This document shows positions 1 to 8,189 of a stretch of DNA of 64,000 nt, in pieces; positions within the stretch are counted from its first letter, which is position 1; every line of letters begins with the position of its first letter. The notes below the pieces were generated by a model, which worked only from the letters and a program-made list of their open reading frames with translations, ran no database searches and had not been told where the DNA came from. The position numbers and the translations under genes were made by a program. The DNA is from Pseudobacillus wudalianchiensis (GTDB lineage: Bacteria; Bacillota; Bacilli; Bacillales; Domibacillaceae), in contig NZ_MAYT01000012.1 of NCBI RefSeq assembly GCF_001685015.1, forward strand, positions 291,269 through 355,268. The letters run 5' to 3'.

Positions 1-155
1 AAGAAATTGCCCAAGCAATCCAATGGTTAATTAAGAATCCGGAAAAAGCTGAAGAAATGGGGAAAAATGGGCGCAAAGCGGTAGAGACGGAATATAACTG
101 GGAAACAGAAAGTAAAAAATTAATAGCTATTTATGAAGAGTTATTACAAAAATAA
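1..155 (+). CDS. glycosyltransferase, C-terminal end (partial)
   Basis: Only the last 50 codons are present (reading from base 3, stop TAA at 153-155). The residues include the MGKNGRKAVE stretch followed by YNWE, which is typical of the last helices of GT4 (group 1) glycosyltransferases that swap back under the N-terminal domain. The gene lies 18 bases before the aminotransferase and in the same direction, so it is probably an upstream member of the polysaccharide operon. Donor and acceptor cannot be read from this fragment. Confidence 0.7.
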   Translation, partial: EIAQAIQWLIKNPEKAEEMGKNGRKAVETEYNWETESKKLIAIYEELLQK

Positions 156-173
156 AAATGCAAGGGGTTCACT

Positions 174-1286
174 ATGAAAATCCAAATGCTAGATTTATCA
201 GAACAATATCAATCAATGAGAGAAGAAGTCATTACTAAGCTTGATGAAGTAATGTCTTCTTCTCAATTTATTTTAGGAAGCAACGTAAAGAAGCTTGAAG
301 AAGATGTTGCAAAATACAGTAATGTTAATTATGGAGTTGGAGTCGGAAACGGCAGTGACGCGATTCATATTGCCCTACAGGCAGGAGGGATAGAGGCTGG
401 TGATGAAGTCATTACAACAGCATTTACCTTCTTTGCAACAGGCGGAGCAATTGCACGTGCTGGAGCGGTGCCTGTTTATGTTGATATTGACCCTATCACC
501 TTTAACATTGATCCTTCAAAAATTGAAGCTGTTATTACAGAGAAAACAAAGGCAATTATTCCAGTTCATTTATACGGCCAAATGGCGGATATGGAAACTA
601 TCAGAGATATTGCTGAAAAACATAATCTTATTGTTATAGAGGATGCAGCGCAAGCCATTGGTGCAAAGCAAAACGGTAAAAGTGTAGGGGAGCTTGGAAC
701 AGCAGCTACATATAGCTTCTTCCCAACGAAAAACTTAGGTGCATATGGTGACGGTGGAATGATTGTAACGAATGATGAAGAACTTGCTGAAAAAGCGCGC
801 GTCATTCGTGTTCATGGAAGTAAGCCGAAGTATTATCATCATGTGCTAGGCTATAATAGCCGCCTTGATGAGCTTCAAGCAGCCATTTTGAATGTGAAGT
901 TTCCTCGTTTAAATGAATGGTCTAGTGCCCGTCGTGAAAGGGCTTCTTATTATACAAAAAGGCTAAATGAAAAATTAAGTGATATTCTTCAAACGCCGAT
1001 TGAAAAAGAGGGGAATTATCATGTATTTCACCAATATACATTGCGTGTCCCAAACCGTGATGAATTGCAGAGCTATTTAAAAGAGCAAGGGATTGCAACG
1101 ATGATTTATTATCTAATGCCTCTTCATATCCAGCCTGTATTTGAGGAGCTGGGTTATAAAGAAGGAGACCTTCCGGAAACAGAAAGAGCGGCAAAAGAAG
1201 CGCTTTCTTTGCCAATGTATCCAGAGTTAAAGCAGGAAGATCAGGACTATGTTGTTGAAAAAATTATTGATTTTTATTCGAAGTGA
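174..1286 (+). CDS. DegT/DnrJ/EryC1 family sugar aminotransferase (WbpE-like)
   Basis: A 370-residue PLP enzyme of the usual family length. SFFPTKNLGAYGDGG (around residues 181-195) holds the PLP lysine; VIEDAAQAIGA upstream binds the cofactor. The family transfers an amino group from glutamate to a nucleotide keto-sugar. The next two genes are a WbpI-like 2-epimerase and a left-handed-helix acetyltransferase. The trio therefore resembles the WbpE-WbpI-WbpD part of UDP-2,3-diacetamido-mannuronate synthesis; a 3-amino sugar product is inferred from this context, not from a specificity motif. AAGGGG lies just before the ATG. The 6-dehydrogenase and 3-oxidase of that pathway are not in the window and may lie upstream. 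Confidence 0.85.
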   Translation: MKIQMLDLSEQYQSMREEVITKLDEVMSSSQFILGSNVKKLEEDVAKYSNVNYGVGVGNGSDAIHIALQAGGIEAGDEVITTAFTFFATGGAIARAGAVPVYVDIDPITFNIDPSKIEAVITEKTKAIIPVHLYGQMADMETIRDIAEKHNLIVIEDAAQAIGAKQNGKSVGELGTAATYSFFPTKNLGAYGDGGMIVTNDEELAEKARVIRVHGSKPKYYHHVLGYNSRLDELQAAILNVKFPRLNEWSSARRERASYYTKRLNEKLSDILQTPIEKEGNYHVFHQYTLRVPNRDELQSYLKEQGIATMIYYLMPLHIQPVFEELGYKEGDLPETERAAKEALSLPMYPELKQEDQDYVVEKIIDFYSK

Positions 1287-1297
1287 GGGAAGTGTAG

Positions 1298-2368
1298 ATG
1301 AAGATATTAACGATTGCCGGTACCCGCCCGCAATTAGTGAAGGTAGCCCCTGTTTCGCGTGAATTACGTAAGCATGCGACAGAAGTATTAATTAATACAG
1401 GCCAACACTATGATTACAATATGGCTGGGATTTTCTTTGATGAACTGGGCATACCAAAGCCGGATTATGATCTAGGCATTGGTTCAGCTTCGCACGGCAA
1501 ACAGACTGGAGACATGCTAACAGCAATTGAAGAAGTTATATTTAGTGAAAAGCCTGATGCTGTACTTGTATATGGAGATACAAACTCAACACTTGCAGGC
1601 GCTCTTGCTGCAAGTAAGCTTTATATTCCAGTCATACATATTGAAGCAGGCCTTAGAAGTTTCAATAAAAAGATGCCTGAAGAAATTAACCGCATATTAA
1701 CTGATCATGTGTCTACACTTTTATTTTCGCCAACTGAAATAGCTGTACAAAATCTTAAGAATGAGAACATTACTGAGAACGTTGTAAATGTTGGGGATGT
1801 TATGTATGACGCAGTGCTATATAATACCTCTATTGCCGAAGAGAAGTATAACCTTGCGCAGTTTGGTATAAAAGAAAAAGAATATATCCTTGCAACTATC
1901 CATCGTGCAGATAATACAGATTCAAAGGAAAAATTGACTGCTATTTTCAAAGCATTTGCTGGACTTGAGGAAACTATTGTTTTACCGCTTCATCCGAGAA
2001 CAAAGCACAAAATTAGTGAGTATGGATTAAGTTCATTGATAGAAGACGGGAGCAATTTACAAGTAATTGAACCTGTTTCGTATTTGGAAATGCTACTGCT
2101 TGAAAAGTATGCAAAAGCAATTGTGACAGATTCAGGCGGTGTACAGAAAGAAGCATATTTTGCAGCTGTACCGTGTCTAACTTTGCGCTCTGAAACAGAA
2201 TGGGTGGAAACAGTAGAAGCTGGGTGTAACCGATTAGTTAATCCTCTTGTAGAAGATCTAGCAACTATTATCCAGGCATTTAAACCAACAGATTATTCGA
2301 AGCCACTGTATGGTGACGGCCAAGCATCTGAGAAAATTGTTAAAGAGATTCTGAAATACTTTGGATAA
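1298..2368 (+). CDS. UDP-N-acetylglucosamine 2-epimerase family (WbpI-like)
   Basis: 356 residues, normal for the non-hydrolysing epimerase family. It opens with MKILTIAGTRPQ, then has VLVYGDTNSTLAGALAA, HIEAGLRSFNKKMPEE-type and TDSGGVQKEA motifs (substrate loop and UDP-binding region). The DLGIGSASHGKQTG segment and the MPEEINR-to-GDVMYD spacing look more like the WbpI branch (UDP-2,3-diacetamido-glucuronate 2-epimerase) than housekeeping MnaA. It starts 11 bases after the aminotransferase, with AGGGAAG before the ATG. Inferred role: make the manno-configured sugar of the polysaccharide. A plain MnaA duplicate remains possible. Confidence 0.82.
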   Translation: MKILTIAGTRPQLVKVAPVSRELRKHATEVLINTGQHYDYNMAGIFFDELGIPKPDYDLGIGSASHGKQTGDMLTAIEEVIFSEKPDAVLVYGDTNSTLAGALAASKLYIPVIHIEAGLRSFNKKMPEEINRILTDHVSTLLFSPTEIAVQNLKNENITENVVNVGDVMYDAVLYNTSIAEEKYNLAQFGIKEKEYILATIHRADNTDSKEKLTAIFKAFAGLEETIVLPLHPRTKHKISEYGLSSLIEDGSNLQVIEPVSYLEMLLLEKYAKAIVTDSGGVQKEAYFAAVPCLTLRSETEWVETVEAGCNRLVNPLVEDLATIIQAFKPTDYSKPLYGDGQASEKIVKEILKYFG

Positions 2369-2415
2369 TTCAGCCGCCCAGTCGAACAGGTGGCTATTTT
2401 AAGGGGAGGGAAATA

Positions 2416-3132
2416 ATGAACGCATCAGTGAGTGTAGGGCAAAACGCTGTGATAGGTAAAGATGTTAATTTTGGAGAGAATGTGATCATTGGCAATAATG
2501 TGGTGATTTACGATGGGACTCAAATTGGTAGCAATGTGATCATTCAAGATAATGTTGTTATAGGAAAACAACCAACACGGGCAAAGGCCTCTATTTTACC
2601 AGAAACAAAGAAATTGCCGCCTGCTTTAATCGGTTCAGGAGTAACAATTGGAACATCGGCTATTATTTATGCAAATGCTGAAATTGCAGATGAAGTATTT
2701 ATAGCTGACTTAGCTACTGTTCGTGAGCGTGTAATAGTTGGAGAGCGGACTATTATTGGTCGTGGTGTAGCGATTGAAAATGACTGTAAAGTAGGAAAGC
2801 GTTGTAAGCTTGAGACGAACTGCTACATTACGGCTTATTCTGAATTAGGTGATTATGTATTTGTTGCTCCTTGCGTAGTGACTACTAACGATAACTATAT
2901 GGGAAGAAGTAAAGAGCGGTTTGATAAGTTTAAAGGTGTAACAATTAAAGATGGCGGGAGAATTGGGGCTAATGCAACAATACTTCCGGGGAAAGTAATC
3001 AATGAAGACGGAGCTGTTGCGGCAGCGAGTGTAGTAACAAAAGACGTTGGAAAAGAAGAACTGGTTATTGGTTCACCTGCGAAGAAAATTAGGGCAGTTC
3101 CAGAGAATCAGTTGCTTAAAAACCAAGAGTGA
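2416..3132 (+). CDS. left-handed beta-helix (hexapeptide) sugar O/N-acetyltransferase
   Basis: 238 residues made almost wholly of hexapeptide turns ([LIV]-G-x-x), such as NVIIGNNVVIYDG and GVTIGTSAIIYANAEI, closing with VIGSPAKKIR near the C-terminus, a common end of acetyl-CoA-dependent trimeric transferases. WbpD-type enzymes N-acetylate UDP-3-amino sugars; this protein is longer than typical WbpD (about 190 residues) because of extra N-terminal coils. GGGGAGGG precedes the ATG. Its place after aminotransferase and epimerase supports acetylation of the new amino group, but the acyl acceptor is inferred. Confidence 0.78.
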   Translation: MNASVSVGQNAVIGKDVNFGENVIIGNNVVIYDGTQIGSNVIIQDNVVIGKQPTRAKASILPETKKLPPALIGSGVTIGTSAIIYANAEIADEVFIADLATVRERVIVGERTIIGRGVAIENDCKVGKRCKLETNCYITAYSELGDYVFVAPCVVTTNDNYMGRSKERFDKFKGVTIKDGGRIGANATILPGKVINEDGAVAAASVVTKDVGKEELVIGSPAKKIRAVPENQLLKNQE

Positions 3133-3141
3133 GGTTCTAAA

Positions 3142-4392
3142 GTGAATATATGGATTTTTAATCATTATGCTGTTGGACCAGGATCAAGCGGCATTACTAG
3201 ACATTATGATTTAGCTAAAGAGTTAGTTAAATTAGGTCATGAAGTTACCATCTTTGCTTCTTCTTTTAATCATCAGAAGAGAATAGAAGAACAAGAGTAT
3301 AATGGAAAAAGTTATTATAAAATTGAAAAATATGACGGTGTAAACTTTTACTGGATAAAAACTACACCTTACTACAAAAATGACTTTTCTCGGGTATTAA
3401 ACATGTTCTCTTACACAAAAAACGCTAATAGCATTAGCAGCAAGGTTCATAATAAACCAGATGTTGTAATTGGTTCATTGATGCATCCGTTAGCGGCGGT
3501 TCTTGGTCTAAGAGTAGCAAAGAGAACTAATGCGAAGTTTCTGTTTGAAGAAAGAGATTTATGGCCTCAATCGTTAATCGACTTAGGAAAAGTCTCTAAA
3601 AAAAGTCCTCTCGTCTTCTTTCTATCAAGACTTGAAAAATATTTATATAGAAGTGCAGACAAAATAATTGTCCTATTTGAAAATGCAGTTAATTATGTAA
3701 AGTCTACAGGGATAAATGAGTCAAAGGTTATTTACTTACCGAATGGTGTAGATATTTCTAGGTATAACTCTAAAAGAAGCTTAGAAGTTTCAATGCAAGA
3801 GAGTCTAGCTGAACATAGAGGGAAATTTATTGCCGTCTATACTGGTGCACATGGATTGGCTAATAATTTAGATATTATTCTTGAAGCAGCAGAATATTTG
3901 AAAACTCAAGATGAAGATATTCAGTTCCTATTAGTTGGGGACGGTCCTGAAAAGAAAAGGTTAATGGAGTGGAAGGAAAAGAAGCAATTGGATAATGTTA
4001 GTTTTATAAATTCAGTACCTAAAGAGTTCATTCCCTCCATTTTACAACAATGTGATATAGGATTGCTACCTCTTCAAAATTCTCCAGTTTTTCAATGGGG
4101 GATTAGTCCGAATAAGATGTATGATTATATGGCAGCCTCCTTGCCCATTGCACTTTTATGTAACATTGAAGAGCCAACGATAATAAATTCTGGCGCAGGA
4201 TTTATAATAAAGGAAAAATTCGCGAAAAACTTAGCGGATCTTTTAGTAATGTTAAAGGATGATGAGAATCTTAAGCAATTAAAGGGAGAAAACGGAAGGA
4301 GATATTTAGAAGAAAAACATACTTGGGATAAGCTTGCTCAAAAATTTTTATTTTCTATAGGTAGTGAAGCAAATGACAAACATAGATTTTAA
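3142..4392 (+). CDS. GT4 glycosyltransferase (WbuB-like)
   Basis: 416 residues with GTG start behind GAGTGAGG. The N-terminal domain has GPGSSGITRHYDLAKEL, the loop seen in WbuB-type transferases, followed by EERDLWPQSL. The C-terminal domain has LVGDGPEKKRL and the SPNKMYDYMAASLP donor-site motif, close to the E-x7-E region of GT4 enzymes. Such enzymes transfer an N-acetylated sugar (for example FucNAc) onto a lipid-linked primer at the inner membrane face. Here it probably extends the repeat unit made by this operon. Its end overlaps the next gene by 29 bases. The base composition of 3142-5360 is visibly more AT-rich than the genes before it, suggesting separate acquisition. Confidence 0.85.
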   Translation: MNIWIFNHYAVGPGSSGITRHYDLAKELVKLGHEVTIFASSFNHQKRIEEQEYNGKSYYKIEKYDGVNFYWIKTTPYYKNDFSRVLNMFSYTKNANSISSKVHNKPDVVIGSLMHPLAAVLGLRVAKRTNAKFLFEERDLWPQSLIDLGKVSKKSPLVFFLSRLEKYLYRSADKIIVLFENAVNYVKSTGINESKVIYLPNGVDISRYNSKRSLEVSMQESLAEHRGKFIAVYTGAHGLANNLDIILEAAEYLKTQDEDIQFLLVGDGPEKKRLMEWKEKKQLDNVSFINSVPKEFIPSILQQCDIGLLPLQNSPVFQWGISPNKMYDYMAASLPIALLCNIEEPTIINSGAGFIIKEKFAKNLADLLVMLKDDENLKQLKGENGRRYLEEKHTWDKLAQKFLFSIGSEANDKHRF

Positions 4393-5359
4393 AATGTATA
4401 AACTAATGTTATTGAGTACTACTGCCAAGAAAGATAGAGAGTTAGTTATTTTACCTTCTCGAAATATTAATGGTTTTCAATCCCTCAATATTCTTGTCAC
4501 AAATGTAGAAGATGCAACGAAGCTTCTTCGTAAGGCAGATGGAATAGTAGAGAATATATTAGTAGACGTAGAAAGAAAACAAGAAATAGATTTGTGGAAA
4601 GTTGCTCGGGAAACGTTACGTTTTTCTAAGTTAATCCCTTACAAACCGAATGATATAACGCTGGAGGCAGCAGATCAACTTCTTTTGCACCACTTTACAC
4701 AAAGTTTATGTGGAAGAAATGTATTGATTTATGGAACTGGTAACATCGCAACTAAGTTAGCTATTCGGCTAGCTGAACGAAATGCGAATGTGTTTATTAT
4801 CGGAAGAAATAAAGAAAAAGTGGAAATGATTGTGAAGACTATCAATTCTATATTACCAACGTATTCTCAACATCCAGTACGTTTATTTAATGGAACTGAA
4901 AAGTTAGATGCATTCTTGTCATTCGTTTCTGCAGAAAGAGTGGTACAAGAAGAAATAGCTGAATACTTAAATAGCAATGGTATTGCTGTAGATGGAGGAA
5001 TCAGTAACTTTACTGAGAATTTAATTTCTTCTTTAATTAAAAAAGGCATTAGAACTCTGCGGCTTGATGTTCGATTAGGGCTTCCTTTTTTAGAGGCAAG
5101 TATTGCATCTAGAGAACAGACATTTTTCAGTAAAGTTATGGGAGAAGGATTAATTAAAGGCATTCCTGTTGTTGCAGGAGGAATTATGGGGAAGTCTGGA
5201 GTAGTTATTGTAGATCGAATTCAAACTCCTTCGCAAGTCATTGGGATAGCAAATGGGATTGGTGGTGTAAAACATGAGTCAACCCTTACAGACATCGACA
5301 AACGTGCCATTGAAGCCGTCCAAGAATATCTTTTACAAAGTGAGCAAGAGAATTTTTGA
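4364..5359 (+). CDS. Rossmann-fold NAD(P)-binding protein of the polysaccharide operon, unrecognised
   Basis: Up to 331 residues from GTG at 4364; ATG at 4373 is an equally possible start (328 residues). A dinucleotide-binding motif, LIYGTGNIATKLAIRLAE, sits near residue 120, and FIIGRN ends the second strand, as in shikimate dehydrogenase or tetrahydrofolate dehydrogenase-type folds. About 110 residues lie in front of the Rossmann domain, and a VVAGGIMGKSGVVIVDRI segment follows. I do not know a characterised homologue. It overlaps the glycosyltransferase before it and the sugar transferase after it, which argues for translational coupling and a role in the same pathway, perhaps oxidation or reduction of a sugar precursor. 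That role is inference. Confidence 0.6.
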   Translation: MKQMTNIDFKMYKLMLLSTTAKKDRELVILPSRNINGFQSLNILVTNVEDATKLLRKADGIVENILVDVERKQEIDLWKVARETLRFSKLIPYKPNDITLEAADQLLLHHFTQSLCGRNVLIYGTGNIATKLAIRLAERNANVFIIGRNKEKVEMIVKTINSILPTYSQHPVRLFNGTEKLDAFLSFVSAERVVQEEIAEYLNSNGIAVDGGISNFTENLISSLIKKGIRTLRLDVRLGLPFLEASIASREQTFFSKVMGEGLIKGIPVVAGGIMGKSGVVIVDRIQTPSQVIGIANGIGGVKHESTLTDIDKRAIEAVQEYLLQSEQENF

Positions 5360-5948
5360 TATTATAGCAAGTTCATTTATTTTAATTCTAATCAGTCCAA
5401 TTCTAGGATATGTTGCTCTAAGGATTAAACTAGAAGATAACGGACCAGTTATTTTTAAACAAAAGAGAGCTGGACTAAATGATCGGCCATTTCTTATTTA
5501 TAAATTCCGATCCATGAAGGTAATTAATCGACAAAAAGATAAGCAAGAAAATCTTTACAACTGGCCGGACAGAGTTCCTGATGATTTTGTATTTAAAACT
5601 ACGACGGGTTTTAACCCAAATGTCACCAAAATTGGACGCTTTATTAGAAAATATAGTATAGATGAACTTCCTCAGTTCATTAATGTATTAAAAGGCGAAA
5701 TGAGCATTGTTGGTCCGCGTCCGGAAATAATAGAAATTTCAAGCTGTTATGATGACTATCAAGCACAACGTCTTTTCGTTAAACCAGGTATTACTGGTTG
5801 GGCGCAAGTGAATGGACGAAGTGAAATTTCACATGGGGAAAAAATTGCTTATGATTTGTATTATGTAAAACATCAAAGTTTAGTATTGGATTTTAAAATA
5901 TTTTTTAAAACAGTTTACCAAGCTATCTTTGGTAAAGGAGCTATTTAA
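5274..5948 (+). CDS. undecaprenyl-phosphate sugar phosphotransferase (WcaJ/EpsL-type)
   Basis: 224 residues of the bacterial sugar transferase (monotopic phosphoglycosyl transferase) family. YKVSKRIFDIIASS leads into the re-entrant membrane helix; PVIFKQKRAGL, YKFRSM, SIDELPQ, SIVGPRPE and KPGITGWAQVNGR are the family's conserved blocks. It transfers a sugar-1-phosphate to undecaprenyl phosphate and so starts the repeat unit. The start at 5274 lies 86 bases inside the preceding gene. An in-frame GTG at 5340 would remove the tail before the conserved KR..D motif but has no ribosome site. Length is close to B. subtilis EpsL (about 200). It is the last intact gene of the operon. Confidence 0.88.
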   Translation: MSQPLQTSTNVPLKPSKNIFYKVSKRIFDIIASSFILILISPILGYVALRIKLEDNGPVIFKQKRAGLNDRPFLIYKFRSMKVINRQKDKQENLYNWPDRVPDDFVFKTTTGFNPNVTKIGRFIRKYSIDELPQFINVLKGEMSIVGPRPEIIEISSCYDDYQAQRLFVKPGITGWAQVNGRSEISHGEKIAYDLYYVKHQSLVLDFKIFFKTVYQAIFGKGAI

Positions 5949-6065
5949 ATAATCGTTCGTCCGACACGTTGGGATTTTTATCTGTTTTAAAGAGTAATAC
6001 TTTAATGGTGGCATGAAAATTAGTTTGTTATTTTCTAAAATAGTGATTCATTAAGAACTAATAAT

Positions 6066-6095
6066 GGCGGAGAGACAAAGATTCGACTTTCCGCC
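6066..6095. terminator. hairpin between convergent genes
   Basis: GGCGGA (6066-6071) pairs with TCCGCC (6090-6095), followed by TTTT on the plus strand. It ends the polysaccharide operon and lies 8 bases from the stop of the minus-strand membrane gene. The loop is long (18 bases), so the stem is only moderately convincing. Confidence 0.5.
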
Positions 6096-6102
6096 TTTTA
6101 AT

Positions 6103-6678
6103 CTAGGCTCCTTGTATACGGTCTTCATTTAATACATTATTTGGGGTAGGAGGAGTATAAGTAAACTTGTACTCTCGTTGAATTCGTTTAGAAAGGTACT
6201 CAAATTCTTTAGCATAATAATGATTATTACTTGCCCGACGTTCATTAATATAAGGAAGTAATAAATGATACAGCCTAACAATAGACGGACCGGAAGCACT
6301 ATTGAAAATCCAGATTGGAAGATACCCTTTGCGAACCATCATTCCCCAAAAGTGAAAAAAGGAACAAATCTCAGATGCTGATTGGATATCCAGCGGAGTG
6401 ACACCGTCTTCTGTAGCGTACACTCTCTGACGATTTGCAATCATCTGTTCTGTATCACCTTGCTGAAAATATTCTCTGATTGCTTCAAAAGTGGCCACTT
6501 TTTTAGAAGAAAGGTTCATTAAGATTCCTGAAATTCCAGAGGCAATAGCAGCTAAGCCAACAAGATTATTTAAATCAAGGAAACGTTCAGCGTTTATTCC
6601 GGCTTTATTTACAAATAAAAAAGCAAGAGTAGTTCCTAATGTAGTCAAAGAATAGGCAATCATTCGTTTTCGATTCAT
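6103..6678 (-). CDS. small membrane protein with DUF4760-like cytoplasmic domain
   Basis: 191 residues. Two hydrophobic segments (about 8-25 and 36-55) are followed by a soluble, mostly helical domain with SEICSFFHFWGMMVRKGYLP and a later LYHLLLPYINERR, a pattern I associate with DUF4760-like proteins of unknown function. GGAGG lies 10 bases before the ATG at 6678. It sits between the intact end of the polysaccharide operon and the relic of an aminotransferase gene, on the opposite strand, which suggests it arrived by the rearrangement that removed the end of that operon. No function can be assigned. Confidence 0.7.
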   Translation of the reverse strand: MNRKRMIAYSLTTLGTTLAFLFVNKAGINAERFLDLNNLVGLAAIASGISGILMNLSSKKVATFEAIREYFQQGDTEQMIANRQRVYATEDGVTPLDIQSASEICSFFHFWGMMVRKGYLPIWIFNSASGPSIVRLYHLLLPYINERRASNNHYYAKEFEYLSKRIQREYKFTYTPPTPNNVLNEDRIQGA

Positions 6679-6761
6679 CAGTAAATATCCTCCATGTTTT
6701 TAATTAAATTACCACAATTACAGTTGGCAGGAAATATGAATCAGGTAAAAAGATATGATAA

Positions 6762-6875
6762 TTGTTTGCCAATGGCCTTTGCCTACCTTCCGGATCAAGC
6801 ATGACAGAAGAGCAGCAAGACCGTGTAATTACGGCTATAAAGGAAACAATTAAAGTAAAAGCCAGCATCCGTTAA
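6762..6875 (+). pseudogene. 3' relic of an EpsN/PglE-like sugar aminotransferase gene
   Basis: The frame from 6762 to the TAA at 6873-6875 reads LFANGLCLPSGSSMTEEQ and continues DRVITAIKETIK. The GLCLPSG..MTEE..RVI pattern is the conserved C-terminus of DegT-family aminotransferases of the EpsN/PglE/LegC group. Immediately upstream the frame is broken by TAA at 6759-6761 and no further homology is seen. So about 37 codons survive of a gene of roughly 380. In B. subtilis the order is epsL-epsM-epsN; here an EpsL-type gene ends at 5948 on the same strand, so this is probably what remains of the lost operon end. Confidence 0.7.
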
Positions 6876-6888
6876 GGGGGCTGGCTTT
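6858..6888 (+). terminator. rho-independent terminator after the relic
   Basis: AAAGCCAGC (6858-6866) pairs with GCTGGCTTT (6880-6888). The stem overlaps the stop of the relic gene and so was probably the original end of the polysaccharide operon. Confidence 0.6.
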
Positions 6889-6918
6889 ATTTGATATGGG
6901 AAAGGGACAGAGAAAACT

Positions 6919-7062
6919 ATGGGAGAACAAGAGAAGAAAGAGTGGTTTAAACGAGTACTTGCTTTTGGCTATGAAAGGGGAAATGAAGCTAATGTATCGG
7001 CAGAGCAGTTGGTGGCAGAGTTGTGTGAGAGACTGCAGTTGATCGTAAGAGAAGAAAAGTGA
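6919..7062 (+). CDS. small 47-residue protein, unrecognised
   Basis: An ATG-to-TGA frame of 47 codons, charged and probably helical: it begins MGEQEKKEWFKRVLAFGYERG and ends RLQLIVREEK. AAAGGGA upstream could serve as a weak ribosome site. Small acidic/basic helical proteins of this size are common in Bacillaceae, but I recognise no family. It lies in the decayed stretch between the aminotransferase relic and the HNH gene, so a gene fragment is also possible. The remainder up to 7237 holds no frame I can support. Confidence 0.35.
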   Translation: MGEQEKKEWFKRVLAFGYERGNEANVSAEQLVAELCERLQLIVREEK

Positions 7063-7237
7063 TTGATAGAATGCCTTAAGGGCTGGATTTAAGAGAAAAA
7101 AGAAATGAAATCGACAGTCAATAGAGCCGTTATTGCATCAGGAGAATCTGCTTGTTGAAATGCAGGGGGATTATATTGAGTGGGAGAAGTTTAACACAAT
7201 ATTCATATTCATATAACCATCATTAGGAGGGGCTATC

Positions 7238-8032
7238 ATGCCAATACCAGAATCTATTAACAAGTCGCATTTGTTGCAGGCTCTGAAAATCATAAAAGAA
7301 AAAGGAATTTCGAATTACCGGAGCTCGACCAAATTTGATGTCATCTATGAAGGGGTGCATTTTCCTCCGAAAGAGGTACTGCGTGAGGCTAATTGGCTGG
7401 CGAATGGATCTGAACTTCACCATTTTAGCGGCGGAGATGAAAGCAATAATTTTCTTATCAGGCGTGGGTTCACAGTCGTTTTGAAGGGAACCGATCAAGA
7501 GATTGTTCTCGATTATACGAGAAAGCTCCGGGAAGGGTGGCCGGAAAAGGAGTTATTGGTTCCTCACCCGCCGGAACAGACAGAGGGAGCAATCCATCTG
7601 GATAAGATTACTGATCTGTCTAATTTAACGGTCACCGAGTCGGAGCAGATCATCAAAGCACGGATTGGGCACAGTGCATTTAAAAAGAAGCTCTTGGCGA
7701 AGGGGTGTAAATGCGCCTTATGTGGCTTGACGGAGCCCGCTTTCCTCATCGCTAGCCACATCAAACCGTGGAGTGCATCAACGGATGAGGAGCGGGTGGA
7801 TGTGAACAACGGTTTGTTGCTGTGTCCAAACCACGATGCGTTGTTTGATAAAGGCTATCTTACATTTGATCATGAGGGAGTTATTTTGCTGTCTAACAAG
7901 CTGAGTGAGCAGAGTCGCATGTTTTTGAATATACATAAAGCCATGCGTATACAGCTGGATGAAGGACAGCAGCTGTATATGGACTATCATCGCCAATATG
8001 TGTTTTTGGACGGCATTGGGAGTCCGGTTTAA
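7238..8032 (+). CDS. HNH endonuclease with McrA-like N-terminal domain
   Basis: 264 residues; AGGAGG is 9 bases before the ATG. The C-terminal half (about 145-230) is an HNH_2-type nuclease: CALCGLTEPAFLIASHIKPW, then NNGLLLCPNHDALFDKGYLTF, giving the metal-binding cysteines and the ASH and N-H-D residues. The N-terminal half, with FPPKEVLREANWLANGS and NNFLIRRGF, resembles the head of ScoMcrA-type modification-dependent restriction enzymes. That suggests cleavage of modified or foreign DNA. No methylase or other restriction subunit is nearby, which fits a solitary type IV-like enzyme. The target modification is unknown. Confidence 0.8.
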   Translation: MPIPESINKSHLLQALKIIKEKGISNYRSSTKFDVIYEGVHFPPKEVLREANWLANGSELHHFSGGDESNNFLIRRGFTVVLKGTDQEIVLDYTRKLREGWPEKELLVPHPPEQTEGAIHLDKITDLSNLTVTESEQIIKARIGHSAFKKKLLAKGCKCALCGLTEPAFLIASHIKPWSASTDEERVDVNNGLLLCPNHDALFDKGYLTFDHEGVILLSNKLSEQSRMFLNIHKAMRIQLDEGQQLYMDYHRQYVFLDGIGSPV

Positions 8033-8189
8033 TAAATAAGCTGCCTATTACTCCTCCGTTTTCACTGAAAGATAAAGGGCTTCGCTTACTGGTGCAGGCA
8101 GTAATTATTCACTCTCTTGTTTTGGTTTTATTTGTGGTCTTACAGTAACCATTTTTGAAATCCCCATCTCCAGACCCGTCCCCTTGTCC

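Noticed and set aside
7105-7215. Open stretch before the HNH gene reading SIEPLLHQENLLVEMQ and onward
   Set aside because: No start codon with ribosome site and no recognisable homology; it may be decayed sequence but cannot be supported.
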